From Sarcomyxa edulis (taxonomy: Eukaryota > Basidiomycota > Agaricomycetes > Agaricales > Mycenaceae), in NCBI GenBank assembly GCA_009761415.1, contig QUOL01000008.1, positions 1,302,001 through 1,366,000 of the forward strand: a stretch of DNA of 64,000 nucleotides, given 5' to 3'. The number at the start of each line of letters is the position of its first letter. Position 1 is the stretch's first letter. Positions 23,059 to 33,003 of this stretch are shown in pieces. The position numbers and the translations under genes were made by a program. The notes beneath the pieces were generated by a model. The model worked only from the letters and a program-made list of their open reading frames with translations, ran no database searches and was not told the origin of the DNA.

Positions 23059-26000
23059 ATGCCGGCGAGGACCATCGACAAGAAGGTCAATATTATGGCT
23101 GAATTGGCCTCTCACATCCCTAGAATATTCGATCAAGCTCAGAATTCAACTGCAAATCATCACAAAAACTTTGTCGCACTTCACAAACTACACGCTGAAG
23201 CTGCTTTGCACACCGAGGCTACCGCCAATGGCAGTGGATTCAGGCTTACTGGAGAACACGCTTTTGAGGATACGTTCATCATGATGGCGGCCAAGGTTCT
23301 CCCAGTGAAGAAAGGCGCTAGTCAGGGTGATAGAATTGTCAAGTTTGTGGGAGGTTACACGCGGTTTGTGAATGAACGGGGTGAGCTTGAATCAACGCGG
23401 CTATTAGCGTCTATATCTGAATTGATTTTTAGCTATTGACGAAAAGGCTGCCCGCGTGAAGAATGAGGATACAGACGATGAGGATGAAGATGAAGATACA
23501 CCTGCCTCACGATTTACCGCCCGCCTCTTGAAGTTTCTTCTGAAGGGGTTCCAGGCCAAAGATAAAACGATACGCTATCGTGTATTGCAGCTGGTAGCAG
23601 AGATGGTGTCTCATCTAGGGGAAGTCGAGTATGTTCAATTTCTCGATCCCTCCTTTCCGATCCCTGATACTGATTCCACAAACACGAACAGCGAGGAAAT
23701 CTACATGAATCTCAGAGCATCTCTATTAGATCGTATACACGATAAGGAAACCCCCGTTCGTGTTCAAGCCGTCATCGCACTCTCAAAGTTGGCTGGGTCA
23801 GAAGATGCCGCAGAAGTTGAAGACGGAGAGCAAACCGTCAATGAAGTTCTTATCGAGACTCTCAACTATGATCCATCTCCGTGCGTAATTCAATGAGTTC
23901 TCCATAAGTGTGATTTTGAAATTTGACCCTCCTACTTGCATCAGGGACGTCCGGAAAGCCACCTTGCTCAATCTCTTGATCACGCCAGAAAATCTCATCC
24001 CCATTCTTGAACGTACACGAGACACAGATAATGGCCTCCGAAAAATCGTCTATTCTACTATCCTGGAGCCCAATAGCACGGTCGGTAAGGAGACGCTAGG
24101 GATAGGAATGACTCATCCTCGAGCGTTGACAATCGCTCAACGCGAACTCATCATACGAAACGGGCTGGGCGATCGCGAGCCGGCGATCAGAGCCGCTGCG
24201 GCGAACCTCATAGGCGTGTGGGTTGATGTGGTGAACGTTGGGATGAAAGCTGAAGATGAGCAGAAGCAGAGGATCGAGGACGGTGTGGTTGCGCTGCTGA
24301 GGCTGCTCGATTTGACGGTGGACACTATTGCTGAAGATGCACTGTTGAGCGTCTTCACTTCCCGGGCGGATATCTTTGAGAATGTTGAGTTTGGTGGTAC
24401 GTTGATTTTGTTCGTTCGCGTGCTTTGAGGCTTTGGTTCACAATTTTGGTTTCATAGATGCGTATTGGGCGCAGTTGACACCAGAGACTGCTTTTCTGGC
24501 TCGTGTCTTTGTGGATCATTGCATTGCCACGAAAGAGGAAGCAAGACTAGAGGCAGCGCTCCCCGTTGTCACTGCGCTGGCATTCAGAATCCAGTCATCC
24601 TACAATGATTTATTGGAGGATTTACAAACCGAAGAAGAAGATCGACTACTGCTCGATGATCTCGACGAAGAGGAAAAGGCGAGAAGGGAAGACGAGAGGC
24701 TGGCAAAGGAGTTCATCATCGGTGAGATGCTTAAGTTGGCGGTCAATTTAGATTACGCGGATGAAATTGGCAGGAGAAAGATGTTCCAGCTTGTCCGTGA
24801 GTGATGTTACTATATTGAACATGAGCACCCTTTTGTTGATGTGTTTCGCACCTCTAGGTGATATGATCTCTCAGAATGTTCTGCCCGAGATACTAGTTGC
24901 TCGCTGTTTGGATGTTCTAAGGAAATTGTCTGCTAATGAGCGAGACCTTATACGAGTTGTTGTGGAAGTAATTCATGATCTGAGGGATCCAGACACCAAC
25001 GACGAAGAGGATGATGCGTTGGTCAGTCTTTTCCTCTCTTGATCCAGCGAAAGCGCTGATTAGGGTCCACGTAGAAGGACGCTGACGCAGAAACAAGTTA
25101 TGGCGAGACTCCATCTGCAGTCAAACCTGCACGTGTGCCACTCTCTCAGAAGCCTTCAGCGGAAATGTCTCCCGAGGAGAAAGCACAATCTGATGAGATT
25201 GATCTAAAATGTCTATCCTTGTGTATCGGGATGTTGGAGCGTGTCAATGGAGTAAGCTTCTTGCTCAACTCCGTTCGGCGGATACTAAACTAGATTTTGG
25301 TAGACACTAGAAGAGAACGTGACGCTGGAGGGTATTTTGACGGAGCTGATCGTCCCAGCCGTCAAACGCAAGGAGCTTTTGTTCCGAGAGAAAGGCCTCA
25401 CGAGTCTCGGATTGTGTTGTCTCATTGCTAAAGTATGTGTTTTCCGCAGTTCCTTGAGGATCCATTCACTTCTAAATGCCCCGTAATTTAGCGCATGGCC
25501 GCCAATTCGTTCCAGCTTTTCGTAGCTCAAATCCAAAGTGGACCAGAAGCTGTTAAGACCCGCGTGCTTCAAATTATATTCGATGTACTGATGGTGCATG
25601 AGAATGAGTTCTTAGGTCAAGGAGGAGAGAACGTGAGCTCGCTTTCCGATGCATTCCTCTCTCGCGGGTTTGACGTCTTTGTTCTACTCAGTCTGAGAAG
25701 ATCATCAAATTCTTCATCGCTATACTGGGACAAGAGACGTCTGACAAAGCTCAAGCCATTATTTGCATGGGATTGGCAAAACTTGTATTAGCTGGGATGA
25801 TCTCGGACCAACAGGTAGGAGCACATGTGGTGTCATTGGGTCAACGCAACTGATGTCTTTTTGGACGGTAGGTCCTGAAAAACCTTCTGATGGCTTATTT
25901 GTCTCCGAGTACTATGGACAACCAGGAACTAAGACAGTGTCTGTCATACTTCTTCCCCGTGTATTGTTACTCTTCACCAGCGAACCAACGGTGTATGCGA

Positions 26001-27497
26001 GAGGTATGCTGCCTCGTCTCATATCGTTATTCTGATGTTGAGCTTTTTTTGTCTCTCCCATGACTGAAGATATTCATCCCAATGTTTGAACAATTGACGA
26101 CAGTGCGTAAAGAGCTGGAGGATGGCCAAGAAATCATCAGTTCGGCACAAGTGGGCGCTATGTTCGTTGACTGGACGGATCCTCTGAAAGCTCTGTGAGT
26201 CGTACTCTCTGCTTCTCTGCTTTCTCGCGTCTGACAACCAACTTGATTAAGTGAGGCGAGAGGACAAGCAGCGGACGAATCGATTCAATTTGATATGGCT
26301 AGTGATATTGTCAAGGCGTTGTTCAATAGCGACTTAGAGAGTAAGTGAACTCTTCCCTTGATCTATCCATACAACATTACATTGAAATGTTGTGTATCGC
26401 CAGAGGAGGACAAGAAAGCTCTATGCCAAATACTCGGTAAACTACATATTCCCGAAACTGTGGATGATGATAAACTGCGTACTCTGAAATTGCTCATGCA
26501 TAACATACGTTCGGTAAGTTTACTTCGAATCAACAGTAGCGAGTTCCTCTCAAAATCTATTTCTAGCGGCGACCCCTTCGCGATACGACTACGAACAACG
26601 CATTTACCAAATTTGAATCGATGATATCCAAGAAATTTGAGAAGCAGTTGGAGGATTTCAACGAGGAGGAGTATAGGAAGCTTGAAGAGTTGAAGGGCCT
26701 GTTCGAGTTCTTGGACGAGATCATTCCTGAGGACGACGATGAAGTGGTAGACCTCGATGCCCCTAAGAAGGGCAAGAAAAGGTATTCACATCATTGCGTT
26801 ATCTTCCAATCACTGATTTGTCTTCAGACGATCCGGGAGTATCGTCAGCACGAGTACGGAGGGTAACCGTGCTGTTACTCCGACCAATAGGCGGGGAAAG
26901 AGCAAAGGTAGTAGCAAAACCAAGTGAGTGACTTTTGGGGGGTGATCGTGGGAGGGATCCTGATCTCGACTGCGAAGGAGGCGTCGTCTTTCCAACTCTT
27001 CAGATGAAGAGTCTGATTTCGACGAAGGACGTGCGGAATCGCAAGGTGCTGCGACACCACCACCTCGGTCTTCCGTCGCGCCTACGAGAACTCTGCCGAA
27101 GAGATCTGCGTATGTCTTTCCCACCTTATGGCATCAATCATTGTGTATCTTATTGTCGGGATAGTGCTGCCAAGAAGAAACCAGTGGAAGTCATCGAAAT
27201 CAGCTCTGATGACGATGAGGATGAGGATGCGACTCCCGCTCCTCGAAAACGTCCACCACCCAAGAAATCAAGGTGGGGGTTTTCTCTCCCATTTTCCCAG
27301 CTTCGCATCGTTGACAGTCAAACTTCAATGATAGTTCTACTCGTATAAAGCAAGAGGAGGAAGCCATGCTCGATGCCGAGATCGATGATTTGCTGGACTC
27401 TCCAGTAGAAGAAGAGGACGTGTCTCAGAGTCATGATTCGCTGCTGGACGAGTCTGAAGAAGAGGAAGAAGAAGTCAATGACCTGCTTGCGGAGTAG
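23059..27497 (+). CDS. YCG1: Condensin complex subunit 3 (Ycg1/Cnd3/CAP-G), 18 exons
   Basis: Eighteen exons join with consistent phase to 1154 aa: 23059-23380, 23433-23880, 23945-24396, 24458-24796, 24858-25021, 25075-25251, 25304-25432, 25492-25632, 25692-25814, 25872-26003, 26070-26194, 26252-26340, 26404-26513, 26567-26781, 26828-26923, 26978-27109, 27165-27272 and 27335-27497. HEAT-repeat helices run through the first 900 residues, for example YTRFVNERGAIDEKA, TARLLKFLLKGFQAKD and ETPVRVQAVIALSKLAG. The later part (IIKFFIAILGQETSDKAQ, SYFFPVYCYSSPANQRCM) matches the Cnd3 C-terminal domain. The last 200 residues are charged, with basic patches (KTKRRR, RKRPPPKK) and acidic runs (SSDDDEDEDAT, ESEEEEEEVNDLLAE) that suggest nuclear localisation and DNA contact. 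In yeast this subunit binds the kleisin Brn1 and grips DNA in mitotic chromosome condensation. Confidence 0.92.
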
Positions 27498-28153
27498 TGG
27501 CCGCTGTTATCTGATAATATCTATGTATCTTACTTCTTGATTTACGAATTATTTATTGAGTGTGGCAATAGCGTCCCGCTCGTTCCATCCGACGAGGTGA
27601 AAAATACTAGTATTGAAGCAGTGTACTATCTATCCTCTGTCTCTGCTTTCCGTCCACCCCGGGGCCTTGTGTAAATGTAATACCAGTCTATCCTAGTACA
27701 TCCAAGACTTTATCCAGAGACGCGTGACCACGTATTGCCAAGTTGAACCCGATCCCTAGCACAATAAGGTGTTTGTTCCCTCCGCCTCAAAAAAACAAAA
27801 ATTACCTTTTCGTGGTATGACCAGGGGAGACTAAGTGAAGTCCGATATATCCTTGATTTTCTAGCAAAGGGTCTTCGAAGACCGAGTACTAGAAATTGAG
27901 TCCAACCTTGGCCGATATCTTCTCCGGAATTCTTGAACGTGAACATAACGTGAACATTGCCATGTAGTTGTGAGATACGATGACTTCGTAAACCTTCGAT
28001 AACGCCTATCCTTCCTGATATCCTCATGTTGTATGATACCGGACTGCCAGAAGGGTTGACCAACAGATGCTACATATCTTGCTAGGCGCATAATTTAATG
28101 CGTAAAAAAGACTCGTCAAGAGTGCAAATGGGTGAAACTTATACAGATATGCT
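27498..28153. other. Intergenic between convergent genes
   Basis: This is 0.66 kb of convergent 3' sequence. A minus-strand frame at 27710-28063 has a protein-like stretch (QLHGNVHVMFTFKNSGEDIG), but no splice partners or homologous family could be seen. Confidence 0.35.
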
Positions 28154-29192
28154 CTAATGCAATCGACAAGCCTGTACTTGCCCATCATCTGGCCCCATAG
28201 GGTCCAGGTCACTAGAGGCTGATGAAGCATTGGATATGGATTCAGTGCGAGGTAGCTCAGGACCTACTTACCGTGACTTTACAGGCTTCATACTCAAGTG
28301 GTTCTTGACAACCATATAGACAGGAATAGCGACTGTCATCCCGCCAAGAACTAAGGTAAGGGTACTCAAGGTGCCACCCATGGCTATAGATTGTGCGGTA
28401 GCAAAAGAAGACCCGGAGGACACTGTGCCTCCAATTGACGACTGAATTGAAGATGCGAGTGTGTCTACAAAAATCTTGCTATGTCTGCTTGCTTGAGATG
28501 AATCAAGAATGAGGAGAACATACGATGAATGGGCCCGAGGGCTCCAAATCCAATCAGTCTGAGGGCAAGCACAGATCCGAAAGGTACCAATAGATTGGTG
28601 GTAACGATAAATGCAGCACCACCTGCTGCAAGCGGGATAGCTTCACGTCTGACCCTCTTCCAATCGACAGTATCTAGGAAATCAGGGATGGCCTTGTTAG
28701 ATTGCACCAGATTGTTCAAGATGGCGCTAGTATGCGAAGTCGCAGATGCGATGACTGGGGTGAGCATCTTTGTCGCGAGGACATCCGCGGTCGGAATGAC
28801 ATTCCTATCGAGCAATACCTTCCATTGGTCCTGTGAGATCACTACGACGCTCACGATACTGGATGGAGACAGAGCTAGCAAGGGAGTAGTCCGAGTGATG
28901 AGAGCGGTGGCGCTTTCAGATAGCGCTACAAACGATTTGACACCATTCAGGTTCGTTGCTTTCGCGAGCAATGGTTCAACCTGAGCAATGCTCTGGTTGA
29001 CAGCAGATGCGAGAGCTGGCCCGGCAACTGACGCCTTTCGCTCGATAGAGTCTTTGAGATCCTTGAAGCTAACTTCAGACAGGTAGGTGTGTTGGAATGA
29101 AACAATGTCAAGAGAAAGTGCATTGATGAACTTGGTATGCTGGCAGACTCACCCATGTTGCAGTTATCTAAAATTCCCCTACTTCCTGCCAT
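28154..29192 (-). CDS. IFI6/IFI27 (ISG12)-like membrane protein, four exons
   Basis: Exons 29192-29153, 29072-28524, 28464-28272 and 28211-28154 give 279 aa. The second half shows the glycine- and alanine-rich helix pairs of the IFI6/IFI27 family: AIPLAAGGAAFIVTTNLLVP, LRLIGFGALGPIHHTLASS, then SIGGTVSSGSSFATAQSIAM and LTLVLGGMTVAIPVYMVV. In animals this family acts in mitochondrial or nuclear-envelope membranes; in fungi it is expanded and its role is unknown. The N-terminal half is a helical extension without a known domain. The 3' LTR of the gypsy element ends 129 bp upstream of the start codon on the same strand. Confidence 0.7.
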
Positions 29193-29316
29193 GCACGAGT
29201 ATAAACCTGTGGTTATAGGGCCATTAACACTGGGGTTCGAAGGTAAGCGCTTGAGCTGGTGCAGATCAGACCTTCAATATAATCGAAGCGCTGAAAGTTT
29301 GTAGTATTAGTATACG

Positions 29317-29321
29317 GGCCC
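29317..29321. repeat. Target-site duplication GGCCC, left copy
   Basis: These five bases directly abut the left LTR. The same five bases follow the right LTR at 50334-50338, as expected for Ty3/gypsy integration. Confidence 0.85.
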
Positions 29322-29690
29322 TGTGGCGATTATGTGACGAGGGGTCACGAAGAGTCGGCACACGAGCTTACGGGGAATAGAATGACTGGGGTAAGTGTTA
29401 TCAATTCGAGTAAGTCTAGCGGAACATGTTAAGAGTACGAAGTACTTATAGAAATCGAGGATATGTACGCGTAAGCAGAATAAGAGGCCGCGTCAGCGAT
29501 AAGAGAGGGACGCGTCAGCGGGGCAAAGGGCATGTATATGAAATCGGAGTCCAGGACGGGGGGCATCTGGGTAGGTAGGGATAAGTAGAATAGAGGCTAT
29601 GATAGGGACACGAGGATACGAAGGGATACGAGAGTATAACGAGTGACCGAGTGACCTCAAAAAATGAATACCGAGTACCGGGGTGCTACA
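29322..29690 (-). repeat. 3' LTR of the gypsy element
   Basis: This 369-bp copy is identical by eye to 49965-50333. It sits next to the promoter of the IFI6/IFI27-like gene and has the same orientation. Confidence 0.9.
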
Positions 29691-29784
29691 TACGCCCTCC
29701 AGCGAGACGCGTGGGGATCGCTTGAAGTGAAATGGAAAAGACGGTGTGGATGGAATGATGTGGGGATGTGGGGAAACAAGGTTT

Positions 29785-30531
29785 CTAGATAGTGGCGTTC
29801 CCGAGGATGGCAGGATCGATGAACTGCATGAGTTCATCGTTGGGGCCTGGGGCAGGAATGAGAGCGGCGGGCCCAGCGTGATTGTTGTGGTTGCCTTCAT
29901 CGTTGTCTCCATCCATACGCCTGCGCTTCTGCATCCTACGCTTGTCTGTCCACACCTTCTGACTGATTGCCTTGTCTGCAATCATCTCCGTCATGATTTT
30001 CTTCCTCTCAACCTCTTTCTTCGACAAAATCTGCTCACCAGCACGTAAGGCTGGTGTGTCGAGGTCTTGCAGGCCACCAATGTCGGTATCGAGGACCCCC
30101 GACTGATCGTCAAAAACGGGTAAAAGAGTTATGGGGTCGAGGACAGCAAAGCGACGAGGCACATCAGGGTCGTTATTATATACCTGTGCGAAGATGTCGT
30201 AGCCACCGGGGGAGACGGTTTTGGGTGGCTCGTTGCTGCGAAGTAGTTTGTCGTGCGCGAGGAAGAGTCGGATTTGTTTGGGATGATATGTGTGAATGAT
30301 GAGTCCGTCGACGGACGAGTCGACGAGTGAGAACTGAGCTCGGGAGTCTCGGCGAAGGAACGCGTGAACACGGGCCATGTTTCGGTGATATAAGAGTTTA
30401 GGAAGTTGAGAATGGAGATTTAAATGTGAGGAAAATGGTATGGAAGTGGAAGGAGTAGTTGGATGGGAGTGGACCAGAAAGCTAGGCGAAAAGAGGTGTT
30501 TTCGTGAGCATTTCTGGCGAAGAGAGGCCCT
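29785..30531 (-). CDS. C-terminal extension domain or extra ORF of the gypsy element
   Basis: An ATG-initiated frame (30378-29785, 197 aa) starts MARVHAFLRRDSRAQFS and has IIHTYHPKQIRLFLAHDKLL, VSPGGYDIFAQVYNNDPDVP and LQDLDTPALRAGEQILSKKE. It ends with a basic stretch (KRRMQKRRRMDGDN) and LMQFIDPAILGN. The frame is open upstream to the MITE boundary at 30531 and matches the frame of the pol C-terminus beyond the MITE. It may therefore be the end of the polyprotein rather than a separate gene. It occupies the position where env-like or accessory genes sit in other gypsy elements, but it has no membrane helix. The function is unknown; the basic patch could bind nucleic acid. Confidence 0.55.
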   Translation of the reverse strand, partial: RASLRQKCSRKHLFSPSFLVHSHPTTPSTSIPFSSHLNLHSQLPKLLYHRNMARVHAFLRRDSRAQFSLVDSSVDGLIIHTYHPKQIRLFLAHDKLLRSNEPPKTVSPGGYDIFAQVYNNDPDVPRRFAVLDPITLLPVFDDQSGVLDTDIGGLQDLDTPALRAGEQILSKKEVERKKIMTEMIADKAISQKVWTDKRRMQKRRRMDGDNDEGNHNNHAGPAALIPAPGPNDELMQFIDPAILGNATI

Positions 30532-30561
30532 CTTCTTATGAGACCGACGGGAGTATGGGGG

Positions 30562-30612
30562 ATTTGGCGGATCCGCGGCGGATTTGGCGGATTTGGCGGA
30601 TTTGGCGGATTT
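30562..30612 (+). repeat. 9-bp tandem repeat (GGATTTGGC)n in the MITE left end
   Basis: About five copies of GGATTTGGC are present, interrupted once by ATCCGCGGC. The right end of the MITE has only one to two copies. Confidence 0.8.
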
Positions 30613-30819
30613 GCTTCAGCAGAATTTGTCTTAGTATATTCTGTGGTATTGCTGTGGTATGCCTCTCAGTGTGTTTCTCACCTATTCTACTATAATATTG
30701 TATATGACTTCAAAAAATTGAAGCAAATGTCTCGAAGTAATTGTCCTGAAGCAAATTGCAGAAGAGACGTTACTGAAGTGAAATCACTGAAGCAAAAGAA
30801 GGCAGCGCGTAAAAAGGAA

Positions 30820-30905
30820 CCCAACGCAGATTCGAACCCTCACCCTCACCCTCACCCGGCCACGACATACCCTAACCTGAGACACTAACCAATAAGCCAC
30901 AGAGC
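30820..30905 (-). repeat. tRNA-like sequence inside the MITE
   Basis: On the minus strand an A-box-like GTGGCTTATTGGTTAGTG (30900-30883) is followed by GGGTTCGAATCT (30839-30828), a good B box. Between them is a GTGAGG repeat expansion. The acceptor stem does not close, so this is a tRNA-derived relic or SINE head rather than a tRNA gene. Confidence 0.5.
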
Positions 30906-30929
30906 ACATATTTACCGAGAAATATATAA

Positions 30930-31015
30930 TCCTATAACCCTAACAACCCTAACCCTAACCTCTAACCTCTAACCCTAACTTCCTAACCCTAACCTCCTAA
31001 CCTCCTAACGCTAAC
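30930..31015 (+). repeat. Degenerate telomere-like repeat (CCCTAA)n, interstitial
   Basis: Repeated AACCCTAA, with variants CTCTAA and TCCTAA, runs for about 80 bp. The same hexamer is the usual fungal telomere repeat. Confidence 0.7.
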
Positions 31016-31377
31016 TCAGGACGCACTGTTTAATCCTAGATCTGGTGTAAATAATGATACATCTCTGAAATTGAACCTGAAAGCTTTTATAGAATCTTAT
31101 TGAAGCAACCATGCTTAAGCAGATTTTTGTAGGCATCTACTGAAGCACTTGATACTTCAGCAGATTTTCATAGGCATTTATTGAAGCACTAGTTACTTGA
31201 GCAAATTTGTGTAGATATTTACTGGAGCGATATCACTTCAGCGATGTGTCTGAAGCAGGTTCCCTGAAGCAATCTGCTGAAGGAATGTGCTGAAGTAATT
31301 TACTGAAGCAATTTCACTGAAGCAATCCGCCAAATCCGCCGCGGATCCGCGAGATTCCTCATACTCCCGTCTTTCAG

Positions 31378-31947
31378 CTTCTTATAGAGATTCGAACTAT
31401 CCAATTCCAAGAGACCAACAAATATTTGCGGGTCGTTTTTGGGCACCTTGCCATGTCCTTCCGATAATTCCGAAATTCCAGAAATGTCCAATAAATCATA
31501 ATAGGCTCCGAGCTCATCAAGATGAGTTATCTGATAGTACGGAATCCAGGTGATGTCTCCGGATTTCCAACGAACTTCAAAGACTGCGTCCGACTTAGAT
31601 CCCGAGTGCGAAAGAATTCGGTCTACAGCCCATTCCCGGCCCATGGCATCTAAATTTCCTAATTGGGTATCTAGCCGGCCCGGAAACAAACGATCATCGT
31701 TCGGCTCGTGGATTCTCAGCTTTTCAGCATGAAAGACTCCGTGAACTCCCCGAATTTTTAGATATCCAGGGAGGTCAATCTTAAATGAATTATTATTGTA
31801 GTCCTTCAGGATCTTGTAAGGCCCAATGAACTTGGGAATGAGCTTCCGGGCTAGTCCAGTGGGAAAACTGATATTCTTACTAGAAATATAGACCAAGTCT
31901 CCTTCACTGAACGGAGCATTCTGTCGCTTCCGGTTGGCCGCTCGAGT
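31378..31947 (-). CDS. Detached C-terminal part of gypsy pol (integrase C-terminal, chromodomain-like)
   Basis: The frame begins RAANRKRQNAPFSEGDLVYI and continues with LARKLIPKFIGPYKILKDY and VHGVFHAEKLRIHEPNDDRL. A chromodomain-like segment follows (VDRILSHSGSKSDAVFEVRW, then KSGDITWIPYYQI). This is the normal end of a chromoviral integrase and fits exactly after ARVKQT at 43068, where the 11.1-kb unit has entered. It is separated from its own N-terminal part, so the polyprotein cannot be made from this copy. Confidence 0.85.
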
Positions 31948-32240
31948 TACGAGTCCTTATGTTTACATAAGATAGACTCGTTCTTCACTCCACACAGGGC
32001 CATTTCTTAACCCCCCCCCCCCGTAACGAAAACCGTCGACATGTGGGAAAGTTGATGTCATTGATGTTTTTTGAAAAGTTGTATTGAATACGGAGAACTC
32101 CGCTTCAGTTTATAGTCTTTTTCGGCTGTTGCCGGGCCTTTTACTGATACTTTTTAACGTTCATTAGATTGTTGAGAGCCAACTCGCGGAAAGTGGGTAT
32201 ATATGGAAATATCCGAGTTCCGACGGATATACTTCCCTGT

Positions 32241-32290
32241 GGTTCCAAGTTCGAATCACGTTGTGAGACTTTTCTTTTTCTTTCCTTTCT
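32241..32290 (+). repeat. tRNA-like 3' half with T-rich tail (first of two)
   Basis: GGTTCCAAGTTCGAATCACG is followed by TTGTGAGACTTTTC. The motif AGTTCGAATCA resembles a pol III B box, and TTTT could act as a terminator. A close match recurs at 32958-33003. Confidence 0.45.
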
Positions 32291-32814
32291 TCGATCCTGT
32301 GCATTTTGAGTTTGTATTTGGAAGATGGCATACCACTCATTAAATTTCCAGATCATCAAGGACTAGGATGTCTTACGTTGTGGTTTGACCAATGGTGTTG
32401 AAATTTAATTGGCCTTGTTGGACAAGAACAAAAACCAAAAAACGGCTATGCAATGACATAGTTGCTGTCTTTGGATGGTGAGCGCTAGTTGTATTATAGT
32501 ATCTTTTGGTCTGTATCTGTCCAGGTGCTTGAGCGTGTTAGTAGCAATGAACAAGTTTACTCAGGAGTACTCTGTGTCGGAAGTATAGTTGTATCTGTGC
32601 AAAATGAGGGTAGGTCCTCCATTCTGACAACATGCTAAATAATGGTATCTGAGTTCTAGCGCTTGGTGAACAATCTGAAATCGAAGCGAAAAGGTTTTGG
32701 GATTCTGAAGTTTTTGGCACTTTGCAGGTGATCAGGTCTGTAGGGCCATGCAAATTGTATTGGCATTCAGTTTGATCGTTGTTAAATCAACCCTTGGTGT
32801 TGGAAAATTGAGTG

Positions 32815-32960
32815 TTGTGTTTGAATCGAGTGTCGGCGTTCAAATTGAGCCTTGGTGTTCGAATCGAGTGTTGTATTCGAATTGAGTGTTGGTGTTCGAA
32901 TCGAGTGTTGTCTTCAAATCGAGTGTGGGTGTTCAGATCGAGCCTTGGTGTTCCGATGGT
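32815..32960 (+). repeat. Minisatellite based on GTGTTCGAATCGAGTGTTG
   Basis: About seven imperfect copies of a 17-20-bp unit with the core TTCGAATCGAG are present. The same core forms palindromes in the long inverted repeat arms and a second minisatellite at 40960-41135. Confidence 0.7.
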
Positions 32961-33003
32961 TCTACGTTCGAATCACGTTGTGAACTTTTTTTTTTTTTTT
33001 CTT
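32958..33003 (+). repeat. tRNA-like 3' half with oligo-T tail (second of two)
   Basis: GGTTCTACGTTCGAATCACG is followed by TTGTGAAC and a run of about 15 T. It shares GTTCGAATCACGTTGTGA with the sequence at 32249. Confidence 0.45.

Larger units (their letters stand above)
30540..31377. mobile_element. hAT-like MITE, 838 bp, nested in the gypsy element
   Basis: Eight-base duplications CTTCTTAT lie at 30532-30539 and 31378-31385. The ends are inverted: left GAGACCGACGGGAGTATG, right (reversed) CTGAAAGACGGGAGTATG, followed on both sides by GGATCCGCGGCGGATTTGGC. An 8-bp duplication is characteristic of hAT elements. The interior has no transposase. It contains many scattered TGAAGCA/TGCTTCA motifs like subterminal binding sites, a 9-bp tandem repeat, a tRNA-like sequence and telomere-like repeats. 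Taking it out restores a continuous pol frame. Confidence 0.75.

Noticed and set aside
29493..29981. Minus ORF across the 3' LTR border, repeated in part at 50136-50672
   Set aside because: The shared segment is simply the LTR read in one frame at both copies, so it is not a gene family.
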